Positions 45,837 to 56,989 of a DNA stretch of 64,000 nucleotides are shown here, piece after piece. Below the pieces are notes generated by a model. The model had not been told where the DNA came from, did not search any database, and saw only the letters and a list, made by a program, of their open reading frames with translations. This DNA comes from an uncultured Hyphomicrobiales bacterium (GTDB lineage: Bacteria > Pseudomonadota > Alphaproteobacteria > Rhizobiales > Beijerinckiaceae). The stretch covers positions 115,368 to 179,367 of the forward strand of contig CAIUWR010000032.1 of assembly GCA_903902915.1 (NCBI GenBank), read 5' to 3'. The first letter of the stretch is position 1; each line of letters begins with the position of its first letter. A program made the translations under genes and the position numbers.

Positions 45837-47018
45837 TCAAATACCGCTCCGGCCCCGGCTCGCCGCCACCAGCACGATCCGCGCAGCGCGCGCGCTGGGC
45901 GTATCGCCATTCGGCAAGCGCATCAGCCCGTCAAGCTTCGCCAGAGCGACAACCTGCGCTTGGCGCGCGGCCCCCTCGGGCAGAAGCGCCGCAACGGCCT
46001 GCGCCAGCGCCTCGGGCGACGCCGCCTCCTGCAAGAACTCCGGCACGACATTCTCGCCCAGAATCAGGTTCGGCAGCACCACCGAGGGCGCCGTCGCCAG
46101 CGCGCGCACGATGGTCTCCTCGATCTTCGACACACGATAGGCCACCACCATGGGCACGCCCGCCAACGCCAGCTCAAGCGAGACGGTGCCCGACGCCGCC
46201 AGCGCCGCCCGGGCGCTGCGGAAGGCGGCGAGCTTGGCCGCCTCGCCCATCGCCACGCGCGGCGGCTTCGCCCACTTCGCCACGCCCTCGCGGATCGCGC
46301 CCTCCAGATGGGTGACCGCAGGCAGCACGAAATCCACCGGACCCGCCAGCGCCTCGATCCGCAAAGCCGTCTCGCCAAACAATTCCAGCAAACGCCCGAT
46401 CTCGGAGCGCCGCGAGCCGGGCAGCAGCAACACCGTGGGCGGGGTCGCAGCGCGCTGGGCCGCCTCCTCGACGCTTGGGCGAAAATCGCTCAATCGCTCG
46501 ATCAGGGGATGGCCCACATAGGTCGTGAGCGGCCCGCCGAGGCGCGCGTGAACGGCGGGCTCGAAGGGCAGCAAAGCCAGCAGATGATCCACATAGGCCC
46601 GCATCTTACGCGCCCTGCCCGGCCGCCAGGCCCAGACCGTCGGGCTCACATAATTGACGATGGGCAGATGGGGCAGCCGCGCCCGCACGCGCTTCGCCAC
46701 CCGGTGGGTGAAATCGGGACTGTCGATGATGACAAGCACGTCCGGCGGGTCGGCGATCACCGCCTCGGCCGTCTCGCGGATGCGGCGCAACAGGGTGGGC
46801 AGGCGCGCGACGACCGGCAGGAATCCCATCACGGCGATGTCGGATTGCGGAAACAGGCTCACCAGCCCCTCCCGCTCCATGGCCTCGCCGCCGACGCCTC
46901 GCAGACGAAGCTCGCCGCCCGCAGCCTCGCGCAGGGCGCGCATGAGCTTGTAGCCAAGCTCGTCGCCGGATGTTTCGCCTGCGACCAGAAAGACGTCGCG
47001 CGGCGCGGCGCCTGTCAC
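45837..47018 (-). CDS. lpxB: Lipid-A-disaccharide synthase
   Basis: 393 aa from GTG 47018, with the GT19 pattern: FLVAGETSGDELGYKLMRAL, VVIIDSPDFTHRVAKRVR-like ILVIIDSPDF, VNYVSPTVWAWRPGRARKM, LLPGSRRSEIGRLLELFGE and the late ASGTVSLELALAGVPMVVAY. It joins UDP-diacylglucosamine and lipid X. Its GTG overlaps the lpxA stop (GTGA). In most relatives lpxI lies between lpxA and lpxB; here the two are directly fused in order. Confidence 0.95.
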   Translation of the reverse strand: MTGAAPRDVFLVAGETSGDELGYKLMRALREAAGGELRLRGVGGEAMEREGLVSLFPQSDIAVMGFLPVVARLPTLLRRIRETAEAVIADPPDVLVIIDSPDFTHRVAKRVRARLPHLPIVNYVSPTVWAWRPGRARKMRAYVDHLLALLPFEPAVHARLGGPLTTYVGHPLIERLSDFRPSVEEAAQRAATPPTVLLLPGSRRSEIGRLLELFGETALRIEALAGPVDFVLPAVTHLEGAIREGVAKWAKPPRVAMGEAAKLAAFRSARAALAASGTVSLELALAGVPMVVAYRVSKIEETIVRALATAPSVVLPNLILGENVVPEFLQEAASPEALAQAVAALLPEGAARQAQVVALAKLDGLMRLPNGDTPSARAARIVLVAASRGRSGI

Positions 47019-47842
47019 GCGGTGGAGTCCTTGGCCTCGCGCGGGGTCAGCACCGAGCGGTCTGCGGCCTCGCGGATGAAGTCGAGGATCTCGTGCACCT
47101 GCGGATGGCTGGCGAATTCGCCCGCCACATCTTCCACCCGCTCCTTCAACGTGCCTTCCGCCGCGAACAGCAGCCGATAGGCGCGGCGCAGATCGTGGAT
47201 GGACTCGCGCGAGAAGCCGCGCCGCTTCAGGCCCACCAGATTGAGGCCCGCCAGATAGGCGCGGTTGCCCATGGCCATGCCATAGGGAATGACGTCGTTC
47301 TCGACCGCCGCGAGGCCGCCGATGAACGCATGGGAGCCGACGCGCACGAACTGATGCAGCGCGGAGCCGCCGCCCATGATCACATAATCGCCCACGCGGG
47401 TATGGCCTGCGAGCATCACATTGTTGGACAAGATGACATGGCTGCCCACTTGGCAGTCATGGGCGACATGGCTGTTGGCGAGGAACGTGCAGCCATCGCC
47501 CACAATCGTCTTCAGGCCGCCGCCCTGCGTTCCCGGATTCATGGTCACGCCTTCGCGGATCAGGCAACCCTCGCCAATTTCGAGCACGGAGGGCTCGCCG
47601 TGGAACTTCAGATCCTGCGGCTGGTGGCCGATGGAGGCGAAGGGGAAGATGCGTGAGCGCGCGCCCACGCTTGTGCGCCCATGCAGCGCGACATGGGAGA
47701 CAAGCTCCACCCCATCGCCCAGGACCACATCCGGACCCACATGACAGAAGGGGCCGATGGCCACATCCGCGCCAAGCCGCGCGCCGTCCTCGATCACGGC
47801 GGAGGGGTGAACGCCAACCTTGGTGACGCGAAGATCCGCCAC
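47015..47842 (-). CDS. lpxA: UDP-N-acetylglucosamine acyltransferase
   Basis: 275 aa from GTG 47842. Left-handed beta-helix hexapeptides (GARLGADVAIGPFCHVGPDV) run through the first two thirds. The catalytic His lies in SNNVMLAGHTRVGDYVIMGG, and the acyl-pocket region is SALHQFVRVG. It is slightly longer than the E. coli enzyme. It starts 1 nt after the fabZ stop and overlaps lpxB by 4 nt. Confidence 0.96.
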   Translation of the reverse strand: MADLRVTKVGVHPSAVIEDGARLGADVAIGPFCHVGPDVVLGDGVELVSHVALHGRTSVGARSRIFPFASIGHQPQDLKFHGEPSVLEIGEGCLIREGVTMNPGTQGGGLKTIVGDGCTFLANSHVAHDCQVGSHVILSNNVMLAGHTRVGDYVIMGGGSALHQFVRVGSHAFIGGLAAVENDVIPYGMAMGNRAYLAGLNLVGLKRRGFSRESIHDLRRAYRLLFAAEGTLKERVEDVAGEFASHPQVHEILDFIREAADRSVLTPREAKDSTA

Positions 47843-47843
47843 G

Positions 47844-48323
47844 TCAGGAAGCCGCCGTTTCGTCGGCGACGAGCATGGCGCTGACCTCGGCCTCGCAGAC
47901 CACCGCGCCGTCCACCTTGGCGACGCCCTTGTACCACCACATGTTGCGGCGCTGATTGGTGCGCGTCATGTGATATTCGACGCGATCCCCCGGCACGACG
48001 GGCTTGCGGAACTTCGCATTGTTGATCGTCATGAAGTAAACGAGCTTCGGCTTCTTGATGATGCCCGAATTGACGCAAAGCGCCCCCGCCGTCTGGGCCA
48101 TGCCCTCGATCAGCAGAACGCCCGGCATGACCGGCATGTCTGGAAAATGGCCCTGGAACTGCGGCTCGTTGAAAGTGACGTTCTTGATGCCCACGCAGCT
48201 CTCGTCGCCCACGCAATTGATGATGCGGTCCACGAGCAAAAAGGGATACCGGTGGGGCAAAGACTTCATCAACTGAAGAATATCAACTGTTTCCAGAGAC
48301 TTGGCGGCCATTTCGTTCATCAT
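47844..48323 (-). CDS. fabZ: 3-hydroxyacyl-ACP dehydratase FabZ
   Basis: 159 aa with a hot-dog fold. The catalytic His is in [13 protein letters not shown] and the Glu in [18 protein letters not shown]. It dehydrates beta-hydroxyacyl-ACP in fatty-acid synthesis and competes with LpxA/LpxD for the hydroxyacyl pool, which explains its place in the lpx operon. An ATG at 48320 is equally possible as start. Confidence 0.96.
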   Translation of the reverse strand: MMNEMAAKSLETVDILQLMKSLPHRYPFLLVDRIINCVGDESCVGIKNVTFNEPQFQGHFPDMPVMPGVLLIEGMAQTAGALCVNSGIIKKPKLVYFMTINNAKFRKPVVPGDRVEYHMTRTNQRRNMWWYKGVAKVDGAVVCEAEVSAMLVADETAAS

Positions 48324-48389
48324 TGCATCCCCGGATCTACGCGGGCGGAGCCCAGTTATCGTTACGTGCGACGGCTTTCCTGTTCGGTC

Positions 48390-49442
48390 TCAGCCAGCGC
48401 CGTCTCCAGTGTCCTTTTTGCCCAGTTTTTGCAAAAGGACGATAGACTTCAACCATTCTCGCATCGGAACGGCGGGCGAGCCGCCCCATTTCTGCCCGTG
48501 CGGCACATCGGTCATCACGCCCGATTGGGCGGCGATCTGCGCGCCCATGCCGATCTTGAGATGGCCAGCGAGCCCGACCTGACCGCCCAGCACGGCGAAA
48601 TCGGCAAGGCTGGTCGAACCGGCTATGCCCACCTGCGAGACGATCACACAATGGCGACCAATCGTTACATTATGGGCGATTTGCACGAGATTGTCGATCT
48701 TCGTGCCCTCGCCGATCACCGTATCGCGATTGGCGCCGCGATCCACGGTGGTATTGGCGCCAATCTCCACATCGTTCTGGATGATCACGCGGCCGATCTG
48801 CGGCGCCTTGAGATGGCCCTTGGGGCTCATGGCGAAACCGAAACCATCCTGACCGATGCGCACGCCCGGATGCAGGATCACCCGGTCGCCGATCAGCGCG
48901 TGTTGCACTGTGGCGCCCGCGCCCACCGTGCAATCGCGGCCGATGCGCACATCGGGGCCGATCACCGCATGGGGGCCGATGACGGCGCCGGAGCCAATGG
49001 CGGCGCGCGGACCGATGACCGCGCCGGGATCGACGATCACGCCGGGCTCCAACCGCGCTTCGGGATGGACGAAGGACATGGGCGAAACGCCGCTGCCGCC
49101 GAAGAACGATCCCGGCCGCAGGGAATCCGGGTACAGAGCGCCGACGAATTTGGCGAAGGCGCGATAGGGATCGGCTACGATCAACGGCACGACGCCGTCC
49201 GGCGTCCGCCCGGCGTAGCGCTCGCCAACGAAGACCGCCGTGGCGCGAGTCGCGGCGAGTTGTTCCACATATTTGGGATTGTCGAGAAAGCTCAGCTCCC
49301 CCGGCCCGGCCGCATCGAGCGGGCCGACGCCTGTGATCACGAGGGACAGATCCGCGCCCTCCGGCGCCCTCGCGCCAGTCTGCGCGATGATGTCGGCGAG
49401 CGTGGGGGCTGGAGCTTTGCGGAAAAAGACGGGTTCGTTCAT
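48390..49442 (-). CDS. lpxD: UDP-3-O-(3-hydroxyacyl)glucosamine N-acyltransferase
   Basis: 350 aa from [18 protein letters not shown]. An N-terminal uridine-binding domain ([18 protein letters not shown]) is followed by hexapeptide repeats such as [20 protein letters not shown]. The catalytic His is in [16 protein letters not shown]. It adds the second acyl chain in lipid A synthesis. A terminator lies between bamA and this gene, so lpxD may have its own promoter in the 166-nt spacer. Confidence 0.95.
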   Translation of the reverse strand: MNEPVFFRKAPAPTLADIIAQTGARAPEGADLSLVITGVGPLDAAGPGELSFLDNPKYVEQLAATRATAVFVGERYAGRTPDGVVPLIVADPYRAFAKFVGALYPDSLRPGSFFGGSGVSPMSFVHPEARLEPGVIVDPGAVIGPRAAIGSGAVIGPHAVIGPDVRIGRDCTVGAGATVQHALIGDRVILHPGVRIGQDGFGFAMSPKGHLKAPQIGRVIIQNDVEIGANTTVDRGANRDTVIGEGTKIDNLVQIAHNVTIGRHCVIVSQVGIAGSTSLADFAVLGGQVGLAGHLKIGMGAQIAAQSGVMTDVPHGQKWGGSPAVPMREWLKSIVLLQKLGKKDTGDGAG

Positions 49443-49530
49443 GCGGCTCGCTCCGTGATCGCGCGCCATGGCGACCGCTGCAAGAGGAGTTGAGGCGAGG
49501 GACTGGAGGCCCTGCGCTTTGCTGACATGA

Positions 49531-49555
49531 AAAAGGGGCTCATATCGAGCCCCTT
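49531..49555 (-). terminator. Intrinsic terminator after bamA
   Basis: On the minus strand the stem GGGGCTC / GAGCCCC with a five-base loop is followed by TTTTT. It lies about 54 nt past the bamA stop and about 90 nt before lpxD, separating the two transcripts at least in part. Confidence 0.8.
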
Positions 49556-49608
49556 CATCAACGCCCATGGGCGGGAAGTCAAACCGAATGGCGATCCGGC
49601 GAATGCGA

Positions 49609-52071
49609 TCAGAAGTTGCCGCCGCCGGAGAAGCGGAAGGCCTGACCCACGTCGTTCTGGGCCTTCGAGAGCACGAAGGCGTAGTCGAAGCGGATCGGAC
49701 CAAGGGGCGAAGCCCAGAGAAGCGAAGCGCCGACCGACGAACGGATCTTCTTGGAGTCGTCCAGGGTGATGCAAGATCCCTGTGTATAGTTGGGAGCAAC
49801 ATTGCCCGCCACGCAGGGCGCGTTGGCTGGCAGGTTGAACAACGGACCGAAGTTGGTCGTGCCCTTATAGTCGAACAGGGTGCCGGCATCGGCGAAGAGC
49901 GCGCCCTTCAGACCCAGATCCTTCGGCATGCCGAAGAGCGGGAACTGCAACTCAACCGAACCGCCGACGTAATTGGTGCCGCCGAGCGAATTCGTGTTGG
50001 TGGGCAAGCCGGGCGAAATATCGCGCGGGCCGATGCCGCCCGGCGCGAAACCGCGCACCAGGCTGGGGCCGAGGTTGAAGTTGTCGGTCACGCGCAGCGT
50101 GCCGCCGCCAAAGCCCGTAACATTGCCGCCCTGCACCTTCACAAAGCCGACCACATCATCCCAGATCGGATGGAAGTAGCGGGCTTCCGCAGTCGTGCGA
50201 ACGTAACGCGCATCGCCGCCAGCGCCCGCGATGTCCTGCTTGAACTCCGAGTAAATGCCCTCGGTCGGGTTACGCGGATTGTCGAGGGTGTTGTAGGTGA
50301 ACGAATAGCCGACCTGCGAGACGATGCGGGTGCCGGCGATTTCCTTGATCGCAAGCGACGCTTCGCCATTGCTCAAGCAATTGTAAGTAGCCGTTGGGCC
50401 AGTCGTGCCATCAGGGTTGACAACGCCTGGCTGACCCGGCGTGACGCCCGCGACAGGAACCGCGCAGTCGTTATAAGGCCGCGAGACGTCGTTCGGGATC
50501 GTCACCGTCGAGGTGAACAGCGAGTAACGCGGCGAGAAGGTGATCTCGTCGGTCACCGGCACGCCCAGACGCAGGGTGCCGCCCACTGTGGAGCTGTCAT
50601 AGACGGAATAGAGGCTGTTCTTGTTCTGCTTCGCGAAAAGGTCGAAACCGGCCGCGACGCGATAGTCCATGAAGTAAGGCTCGGTGAAGTTGAACTCCAC
50701 GCCGCGCGTGCGCTGACCGCCGGTCACGGCCACGCGGGCATATTGCCCACGGCCGAGCAGGTTGGACTCGCTCACAGCCAGTTCCGCGATGATGCCATCG
50801 ACCGTGGAATAGCCGCCGGAGATCGAGAACGACCCGGTGGACTGATCTTCCACGTCCACATTCAGCACGATGCGGTCAGGCGCGGAGCCCGGCTCGTTGG
50901 TGATGTGAACCTTCTTGAAATAACCAAGAGCGTTCAGGCGCTTCTCGGCCTTGTCCACGAGCACGCGGTTATAGGCGTCGCCCTCGCCGAGCGGGAACTC
51001 GCGGCGAATGACATAATCGCGGGTGCGGGTGTTGCCGCGCACATTGATGCGCTCGACATAAACGCGCGGACCTTCCTCGATCACGAAAGTCAGGTTGATC
51101 AGGCCGGTCGCCGGATCGCGCTCGCCGCGCGGACGGGCAGACGAGAAGGCGTAGCCCTTGCGGGCGACTTCGCGGGTCATGGCCTCGACGGACTTGTCCA
51201 CAAGGTCGCCATTATAGACGTCGCCGACAGCCAGTTTCACCGTGCTGGCGAGCACAGTGCGGTCAAGATCGGGGATTTGCGTCTCGACATTGATGGAGCC
51301 GACGCGATACTGGCGGCCTTCATCGACGGTGACGACGATGTCGTAGCCCTTGCCATCCGCGTTATAGCGGACATCCGAGCCCACGATGCGGAAGTCGGCG
51401 TAGCCGTTCTTCAGGTAGAAGCGGCGGATCAGCTCCTGATCGGAGGCGATCTTGTCCGGATCATAGACGTCGGTGGACTTGAAGAAGGACAGCCAGTTCA
51501 TCTCCGTGGTCTGCATCAGATTGCGCAGACGCGAGGTGGAGAACTCGTTGTTGCCCACAAAATCAATCGAGCGAACGCCGGTCTTGCCGCCTTCATTGAC
51601 GGTGAAGACCACATCCACGCGACCATTCGGCAGATCGACGGTGCGCGCGGTCACGGAAGCGTCGGACCGACCGCCACGACGATACAGGTCAAGAATGCGC
51701 TCGATATCCGCCTGAACGGTGGACGGGCTATAGGCGCCGCGCGACTTGGACTGGATCTCGGCGGAGATCACTTCGCTCTTGAGCTTGCTGTTGCCCTCGA
51801 AGGCGACGCGGTTGATGAGCTGGTTTTCCGTCACATAGACGATGATCTTGCCGCCTGCCCGCTCGGTGCGGACGGCTGAGAACAGGCCAGTGGCGTAAAG
51901 TTCTTTCACGGCCGTGTTGACGCGGGCCGGATCGGTGCCGCTGAAATAATTGCGGATGGTCTCGGCGTCGACACGCTGACTGCCACGCACTTCGACTGAC
52001 TGGGCGAAAGCCCCGGTCGGGAAAATGGACGCAAGAGACACAAGCGATGTCGTCAAAACGAGCCGTTTCAT
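49609..52071 (-). CDS. bamA: Outer membrane protein assembly factor BamA
   Basis: 820 aa from [20 protein letters not shown], with a signal peptide ending GAFAQS. Five POTRA domains (about residues 25-420) precede a 16-strand barrel with the conserved [33 protein letters not shown] and the terminal aromatic RFSGGGNF. BamA inserts beta-barrel proteins. Two predicted surface loops are bounded by cysteines (NDCAVPVAG...YNC and APCVAGN...GSC), possibly disulfide-linked. ATGs at 52092 and 52125 are less likely starts. Confidence 0.95.
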   Translation of the reverse strand: MKRLVLTTSLVSLASIFPTGAFAQSVEVRGSQRVDAETIRNYFSGTDPARVNTAVKELYATGLFSAVRTERAGGKIIVYVTENQLINRVAFEGNSKLKSEVISAEIQSKSRGAYSPSTVQADIERILDLYRRGGRSDASVTARTVDLPNGRVDVVFTVNEGGKTGVRSIDFVGNNEFSTSRLRNLMQTTEMNWLSFFKSTDVYDPDKIASDQELIRRFYLKNGYADFRIVGSDVRYNADGKGYDIVVTVDEGRQYRVGSINVETQIPDLDRTVLASTVKLAVGDVYNGDLVDKSVEAMTREVARKGYAFSSARPRGERDPATGLINLTFVIEEGPRVYVERINVRGNTRTRDYVIRREFPLGEGDAYNRVLVDKAEKRLNALGYFKKVHITNEPGSAPDRIVLNVDVEDQSTGSFSISGGYSTVDGIIAELAVSESNLLGRGQYARVAVTGGQRTRGVEFNFTEPYFMDYRVAAGFDLFAKQNKNSLYSVYDSSTVGGTLRLGVPVTDEITFSPRYSLFTSTVTIPNDVSRPYNDCAVPVAGVTPGQPGVVNPDGTTGPTATYNCLSNGEASLAIKEIAGTRIVSQVGYSFTYNTLDNPRNPTEGIYSEFKQDIAGAGGDARYVRTTAEARYFHPIWDDVVGFVKVQGGNVTGFGGGTLRVTDNFNLGPSLVRGFAPGGIGPRDISPGLPTNTNSLGGTNYVGGSVELQFPLFGMPKDLGLKGALFADAGTLFDYKGTTNFGPLFNLPANAPCVAGNVAPNYTQGSCITLDDSKKIRSSVGASLLWASPLGPIRFDYAFVLSKAQNDVGQAFRFSGGGNF

Positions 52072-52328
52072 GGATGCCCTGATGGAGTGCATATGGAACA
52101 CGGTCCCCGTCAAAATAAATGTCACGAGCTTGCGCCCGACGCCAAGGCGAATCTGGCTCCTGGAAGCCAGCCCTCACCGTTAAGTTTGTTTCTACAGAGT
52201 TTGCCCGCCCGTGCAAATCCCGTTTTGCGCCGCTGGCCGAATTTTAACCAATCGTGGCGGATAAGCCACGCTCAGGTATTTTTCTAAACATCTGTAATTT
52301 CGACACAATTTGCTTCCGGACGCGTCAA

Positions 52329-53432
52329 TTATCCCCGCAAAAGCTTCTGAAGGTCGTTAATCGTGGTAAACAGCATCAGCGCGAGCACGAAAACGAACCC
52401 CAGCCGGAACCCGTATTCCTGCACTCTTTCGCTCAGCGGACGGCCTTTCAGGGCCTCGATCGCCTGAAAAAGCAGATGCCCGCCATCGAGCATGGGAATT
52501 GGCAAGAGGTTGAGAAGGCCCACGGAAACCGACAAGACCGCCGCCAGATTCATCAGGGCCGCAAAGCCGAAGGCCGCCACCTTGCCCGCCAGATAGCCGG
52601 TGCCGATGGGTCCGGAAACCTGATCCAAAGGCTCCGAGCCGGCGATCAATCCGGCGATCATCGACACCGTGCGTTCGCCGATGTACCAGGTCTCGAGAAC
52701 GCCCTGCTCCACCGACTCGAGTGGGTTGAAATGCTGAATCGTCCAGTCCTCGGGCCTGGCGGAACCGTTCAGGCCGATCAGCCCGACGCGATTTTTGCCA
52801 AAGGGCGTTTCCAGAACGCGCAGCTTGGGCGTGACGCTGAGCGTCGCCTCCTGGCCGTCACGCTCCACCACGACGGTCAAGGGGACTTCAGCCGAGACCT
52901 GAACGATGCGCTGCACCTCGCTCCAGGTCGCAATGGGCTTGCCATTGATCGCGCGGATCAAATCGCCCGGCTTGAACCCGGCCGCCTCGGCTGCTTCGCC
53001 CGGCCGCAGGGACTCGACGCGCGGCGCCAGAACGCCCTGCCCCAGAAAAAATGCGACCCCGGCGAAAATGACGATGGACAGGATGAAGTTCGCCACCGGA
53101 CCGGCCGCGACGATCAGCGCGCGTTTCCAGACCGGCTGGGTGGGGAAGCTGATCCGGCGCTCCTCGTCGGAAAGACCGGCCAGACCCGCCCCGGCCGAGG
53201 CCGCATTGGCGTCGCCATGGAATTTCACATAGCCGCCCAGCGGGATCAGGGCGAGCCGCCAGCGCGTGCCGTGGCGATCGACGCGCCCCACGATTTCGGG
53301 TCCGAAGCCCAGCGAGAAGACATCCGCCTTCACCCCACACCAGCGCGCGACCATGAAATGGCCAAGCTCATGAAAAAAGACCAGGATGCCCAACACCAGC
53401 AGGAAGGACCAAAGGTTCGAAAAAACAGACAT
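52329..53432 (-). CDS. rseP: RIP site-2 metalloprotease RseP
   Basis: 367 aa. The zinc site is FFHELGHFMVARW (H21, E22, H25), followed by GFGPEIVGR, one clear PDZ domain (FKPGDLIRAINGKPIATWSE) and the C-terminal LLNLLPIPMLDGGHLLFQAI with the third ligand. It cleaves membrane-bound anti-sigma factors and remnant signal peptides. ATG 53432 is preferred over GTG 53435 because GGAGG lies four nt upstream. It is followed by bamA after 257 nt. Confidence 0.95.
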   Translation of the reverse strand: MSVFSNLWSFLLVLGILVFFHELGHFMVARWCGVKADVFSLGFGPEIVGRVDRHGTRWRLALIPLGGYVKFHGDANAASAGAGLAGLSDEERRISFPTQPVWKRALIVAAGPVANFILSIVIFAGVAFFLGQGVLAPRVESLRPGEAAEAAGFKPGDLIRAINGKPIATWSEVQRIVQVSAEVPLTVVVERDGQEATLSVTPKLRVLETPFGKNRVGLIGLNGSARPEDWTIQHFNPLESVEQGVLETWYIGERTVSMIAGLIAGSEPLDQVSGPIGTGYLAGKVAAFGFAALMNLAAVLSVSVGLLNLLPIPMLDGGHLLFQAIEALKGRPLSERVQEYGFRLGFVFVLALMLFTTINDLQKLLRG

Positions 53433-53462
53433 CACGCCTCCAGGACCGGTCAGGTCCGATCA

Positions 53463-54671
53463 TTACATAAGGGCTTCACGCGCCCTGCGCCTTGTCATTC
53501 TGTCAATTTCGAGGGCCTCGGCCACAGTGGCGGGCTCGCCATCGTCGCCACGGCGCACCGCCGCCTCGCAAATCTGCTCCACCATGCTGGCGATCTGGTG
53601 GAAGCCGATGCGCCCGGCGAGGAACGCCTCGACTGCGATCTCATTGGCGGCGTTCAGCACGGTGGGCAGACTGCCGCTCGCCTTCATGCAATCCATCGCC
53701 ACCCGGAGCGCGGGGAAGCGCTCAAAGTCCGGCCGCTCGAAGGTCAGCGCGCCGATGGCGGCAAGATCAAGCCGAGGCACCTTCGTCTCCACCCGCTCGG
53801 GCCAGGCCAGACAATGGGCGATGGGGGTGCGCATATCCGGCACAGCCATGCCCGCCGTCACCGATCCATCCGCGAAAGTCACAAGGCCATGGACGATGGA
53901 CTGAGGATGGACGAGCACATCGAGACGCATGGCCTCAACAGAAAAAATATGAAATGCTTCAATAAGTTCAAGACCTTTGTTCATCAAACTTGCGGAGTCG
54001 ATGGTCACCTTCGGCCCCATCGACCAGTTGGGATGGGCGAGCGCCTGCGCGGGCGTGGCGGCGGCGATGGCCGCAGCGCTCCAGGTGCGGAAGGGACCGC
54101 CCGAAGCGGTCAGGATCATCTGCTCGATGGTGGCAGGATCCGCCCCGCCCAGCGCCTGAAAAATGGCGTTGTGCTCGGAATCCATGGGCAGCAGCCGCGC
54201 GCCAACGCGGGCCGCAGTGCGCATGAAGGGCCCGCCCGCGCAGACAAGGCATTCCTTGTTGGCGAGCGCGATGGTGCGTCCGGCCTCCAGCGCCGCATGG
54301 GTGGGCTCGACGCCCGCCGCCCCGGCGATGGCGCCGACCACCAGATCGCACTCCTGCAACGCGGCTTCGCGCACCGCCTCCGGCCCTGCCCCGCTCCGAA
54401 CGCCCGTGCCGGCCAGCGCCTCACGCAGCGCGCCGGCGCCGTCAGGGTCCGCCAGAGCGGCGAAGGAAGCCTTGAGCCTGATCGCCATTTGCGCAAGCGC
54501 CTGCGCATCCCGCCCGCCCGCGACGGAAGCCACCTCGAAGGCGCCTTCGGGCGCATGGGCGATCACGTCAGCCGTGGAGCGGCCGATGGAGCCGGTGGCG
54601 CCAAGCAGCACGAGCCTGCGGGGAGAGGCGCGCAAGCGCCCCGGAATGGAAGCTGGTTCGCAATTGGTCAT
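53463..54671 (-). CDS. dxr: 1-deoxy-D-xylulose 5-phosphate reductoisomerase
   Basis: 402 aa from MTNCEPASIPGRLRASPRRL. The NADPH motif is LLGATGSIGRSTADVI. The metal and substrate sites are ALANKECLVCAGG, LPMDSEHNAIFQAL, LTASGGPFRTW, HPNWSMGPKVTIDSASLMNK and VHPQSIVHGLV. It catalyses the second step of the MEP isoprenoid pathway. It lies between cdsA (28 nt) and rseP (30 nt). An in-frame ATG three codons upstream is an alternative start. Confidence 0.96.
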   Translation of the reverse strand: MTNCEPASIPGRLRASPRRLVLLGATGSIGRSTADVIAHAPEGAFEVASVAGGRDAQALAQMAIRLKASFAALADPDGAGALREALAGTGVRSGAGPEAVREAALQECDLVVGAIAGAAGVEPTHAALEAGRTIALANKECLVCAGGPFMRTAARVGARLLPMDSEHNAIFQALGGADPATIEQMILTASGGPFRTWSAAAIAAATPAQALAHPNWSMGPKVTIDSASLMNKGLELIEAFHIFSVEAMRLDVLVHPQSIVHGLVTFADGSVTAGMAVPDMRTPIAHCLAWPERVETKVPRLDLAAIGALTFERPDFERFPALRVAMDCMKASGSLPTVLNAANEIAVEAFLAGRIGFHQIASMVEQICEAAVRRGDDGEPATVAEALEIDRMTRRRAREALM

Positions 54672-54699
54672 AAGCAACACATAGGCGGGGCGGGACGAA

Positions 54700-55578
54700 T
54701 TACCATCGCAAAAGACCAATCGCCACAAATCCGGGTCCGGCTGATTTCAGCCAGCCGACCAGACCGGCGAAAGCGGCCGCAGCGATGAAGCCATCAAGCC
54801 GGTCCATGAAGCCGCCGTGCCCGGGAATGAGGTGGCTGGAATCCTTGACGCCGAAGCGGCGCTTCACGGCGGACTCAAAAAAATCGCCAGCCTGGGCGAC
54901 TGCGCCCGCCAGCAAGCCCAACAGGAAGAGCGGACCAACCGGCACATTCTCATATTCCGCGCTCACCATGAGGCACAGGAGGCCCAGCACACCCCCGCTG
55001 AAGACCCCGACGATAAAACCGGCCCAAGTCTTGGATGGCGACAGGCGCGGCCACAGCTTCGGGCCGCCAATCAGCCGACCGCCGAAATAGGCCATGACGT
55101 CGGTGCCCCAGACCACCGCGAAGAGCCAAAGAATGGCCTGCGTCCCGTCAATGCGCGACAAAACGCGCAGCAGGGTGACCGAGATCACGACGGAGGCGGC
55201 GTAGACAAGCCCGGAGGCCGCCCAAATACGCTTGCCCGGCCCGCCAAGCCAGGCGAGGGCTGCGGCGCCCAGAGCCACTGCCGCGAAACCGCTTTCCACC
55301 ATGGCCCAGCGCACAAGCGCGACCGCCAGCACAAGAAAAGCGGCGCCCGCCCAGAAGCGCGCCCTGCCCTGCGGCGCCTCGATGATCCGCTGCCACTCCC
55401 AGTGCAACGCCAGCGCGCAGCCCAGCCAGAACAGGATGAACACGTCCCCGCCCAGCCATAGGGTCGTCAGGGCGGCGGCGATCATCACGATGGCGGAGGC
55501 GGCGCGGGGGCCAATGTCGCTCGACAGTCGGGCCTGAGGCGTCGGAGCGCCTCCCCCGGCATCATCCGGGCTGATCAT
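54700..55578 (-). CDS. cdsA: Phosphatidate cytidylyltransferase
   Basis: 292 aa, polytopic. The C-terminal signature [20 protein letters not shown] followed by [12 protein letters not shown] is the CdsA motif; the region [20 protein letters not shown] precedes it. It makes CDP-diacylglycerol. Its ATG overlaps the uppS stop (ATGA, 55575-55578). Confidence 0.95.
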   Translation of the reverse strand: MISPDDAGGGAPTPQARLSSDIGPRAASAIVMIAAALTTLWLGGDVFILFWLGCALALHWEWQRIIEAPQGRARFWAGAAFLVLAVALVRWAMVESGFAAVALGAAALAWLGGPGKRIWAASGLVYAASVVISVTLLRVLSRIDGTQAILWLFAVVWGTDVMAYFGGRLIGGPKLWPRLSPSKTWAGFIVGVFSGGVLGLLCLMVSAEYENVPVGPLFLLGLLAGAVAQAGDFFESAVKRRFGVKDSSHLIPGHGGFMDRLDGFIAAAAFAGLVGWLKSAGPGFVAIGLLRW

Positions 55579-56354
55579 GAGCCCATCTTTTCAGCTTCGG
55601 CCGTCAAGCCGCCAAAACGGCGCTCGCGACCGGCATAGACCGCCAGCGCGGATTCGAAGGCCGCACGGTCAAAATCGGGCCAGTGCAGCGGCAGAAACAC
55701 GAATTCCGCATAGGCCGATTGCCAGGGAAGGAAATTCGACAGGCGCTGCTCGCCGGAGGTGCGGATTATCAGATCGGGGTCGGGCATGCCCGCCGTATCC
55801 AGCTCGGCGCGGATCATCTCGGGGCATATGCTGGCGGCGTCGATCTCGCCCGCCACGGCGCGCATGGCGAGGCGGCGCGCGGCGTCGGCGATCTCCTGCC
55901 GCCCGCCATAATTGAACGCGACCACGAGCGTGAGCTTGTCATTGTCGCGGGTCAGCGCCTCCGCCTCGCTCAGCAGGGACGCGATCTCGGGCTCGAGGCC
56001 GACGCGCGAGCCAATCACGCGGACGCGGACGCCATTGCGATGCAGATCGGCGAGGTCATTGCGGATGAAGCGCTTCAGCAACCCCATGAGGAAGCTGACC
56101 TCCTGGGGTGGGCGGCTCCAGTTCTCGGTCGAGAAACTGTAGATCGTCAGCCAGGACACGCCCAGTTCGATTGCGGCGCGCACTGTCCGGCGCACGGACT
56201 CCACGCCGCGCCGATGCCCCTCCATGCGGGGCAGGCCACGCGCGGCGGCCCAGCGCCCGTTACCGTCCATGATGATGCCCACATGGCGCGGCGCAGCCAT
56301 GCTCCAGCCGGTGGCGGGGGGAATGGCGGTCACTGTTTCGACCTTGTCATGCAT
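55575..56354 (-). CDS. uppS: Isoprenyl transferase (undecaprenyl diphosphate synthase type)
   Basis: 259 aa. Motifs of the cis-prenyltransferase family are [67 protein letters not shown] and the late [20 protein letters not shown]. It builds the carrier lipid for peptidoglycan and polysaccharides. It follows frr after 35 nt and is coupled to cdsA. Confidence 0.96.
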   Translation of the reverse strand: MHDKVETVTAIPPATGWSMAAPRHVGIIMDGNGRWAAARGLPRMEGHRRGVESVRRTVRAAIELGVSWLTIYSFSTENWSRPPQEVSFLMGLLKRFIRNDLADLHRNGVRVRVIGSRVGLEPEIASLLSEAEALTRDNDKLTLVVAFNYGGRQEIADAARRLAMRAVAGEIDAASICPEMIRAELDTAGMPDPDLIIRTSGEQRLSNFLPWQSAYAEFVFLPLHWPDFDRAAFESALAVYAGRERRFGGLTAEAEKMGS

Positions 56355-56389
56355 ATCCGCTCGCGCTTCCCCGCAATCGCCTGAAAAAA

Positions 56390-56950
56390 CTATACCTGCA
56401 TAATCTCTTTTTCTTTCAGCGCGAGCACCTGATCAACTTCAACGATCGCCTGATCGGTCGCCTTCTGGACTTCGCCCGCGTGACGCTTCTCGTCGTCCTC
56501 GCTGATGGCCTTATCTTTCAGGAGTTTCTTCAAAATGTCGATGCCGTCGCGGCGCACATGGCGCACGGCGACGCGCGCCTCCTCGGTATATTTGTGCGCG
56601 ACCTTGACCAGATCCTTGCGGCGCTGCTCGTTCAATTCGGGAATGCGGATGCGCAGCACCTGCCCTTCCGTGGTCGGGCTGAGGCCGAGATTGGAATCGC
56701 GGATCGCCCGTTCAACCGCGCCGACCATGGCCTTGTCCCAGACCTGCACCGCAATGAGGCGCGGCTCGGGAATCGAGACGGTGGCCACCTGGGTGATCGG
56801 CATGTTCTGCCCGTAGGCGTTGACCTGCACGGGATCGAGGATGCTCGCAGTGGCGCGCCCCGTGCGCAAACCATTGAGGTCGTGACGCAATGACCCGATG
56901 GAGGCCTGCATGCGTCGCTTGATGTCGGCGAGATCGAAACTGCTGCTCAT
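56390..56950 (-). CDS. frr: Ribosome recycling factor
   Basis: 186 aa, the usual length. It shows the L-shaped RRF sequence with [59 protein letters not shown] and the closing helix [20 protein letters not shown]. It splits post-termination ribosomes together with EF-G. It lies 39 nt downstream of pyrH. Confidence 0.97.
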   Translation of the reverse strand: MSSSFDLADIKRRMQASIGSLRHDLNGLRTGRATASILDPVQVNAYGQNMPITQVATVSIPEPRLIAVQVWDKAMVGAVERAIRDSNLGLSPTTEGQVLRIRIPELNEQRRKDLVKVAHKYTEEARVAVRHVRRDGIDILKKLLKDKAISEDDEKRHAGEVQKATDQAIVEVDQVLALKEKEIMQV

Positions 56951-56989
56951 GATGGACGTCCTGCTATGGCTCCAGACGGGGAAGCGCCG

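Noticed and set aside
52254..54788. 844-codon plus-strand frame opposite rseP and dxr
   Set aside because: Spans two convincing genes on the other strand and has no recognisable sequence.
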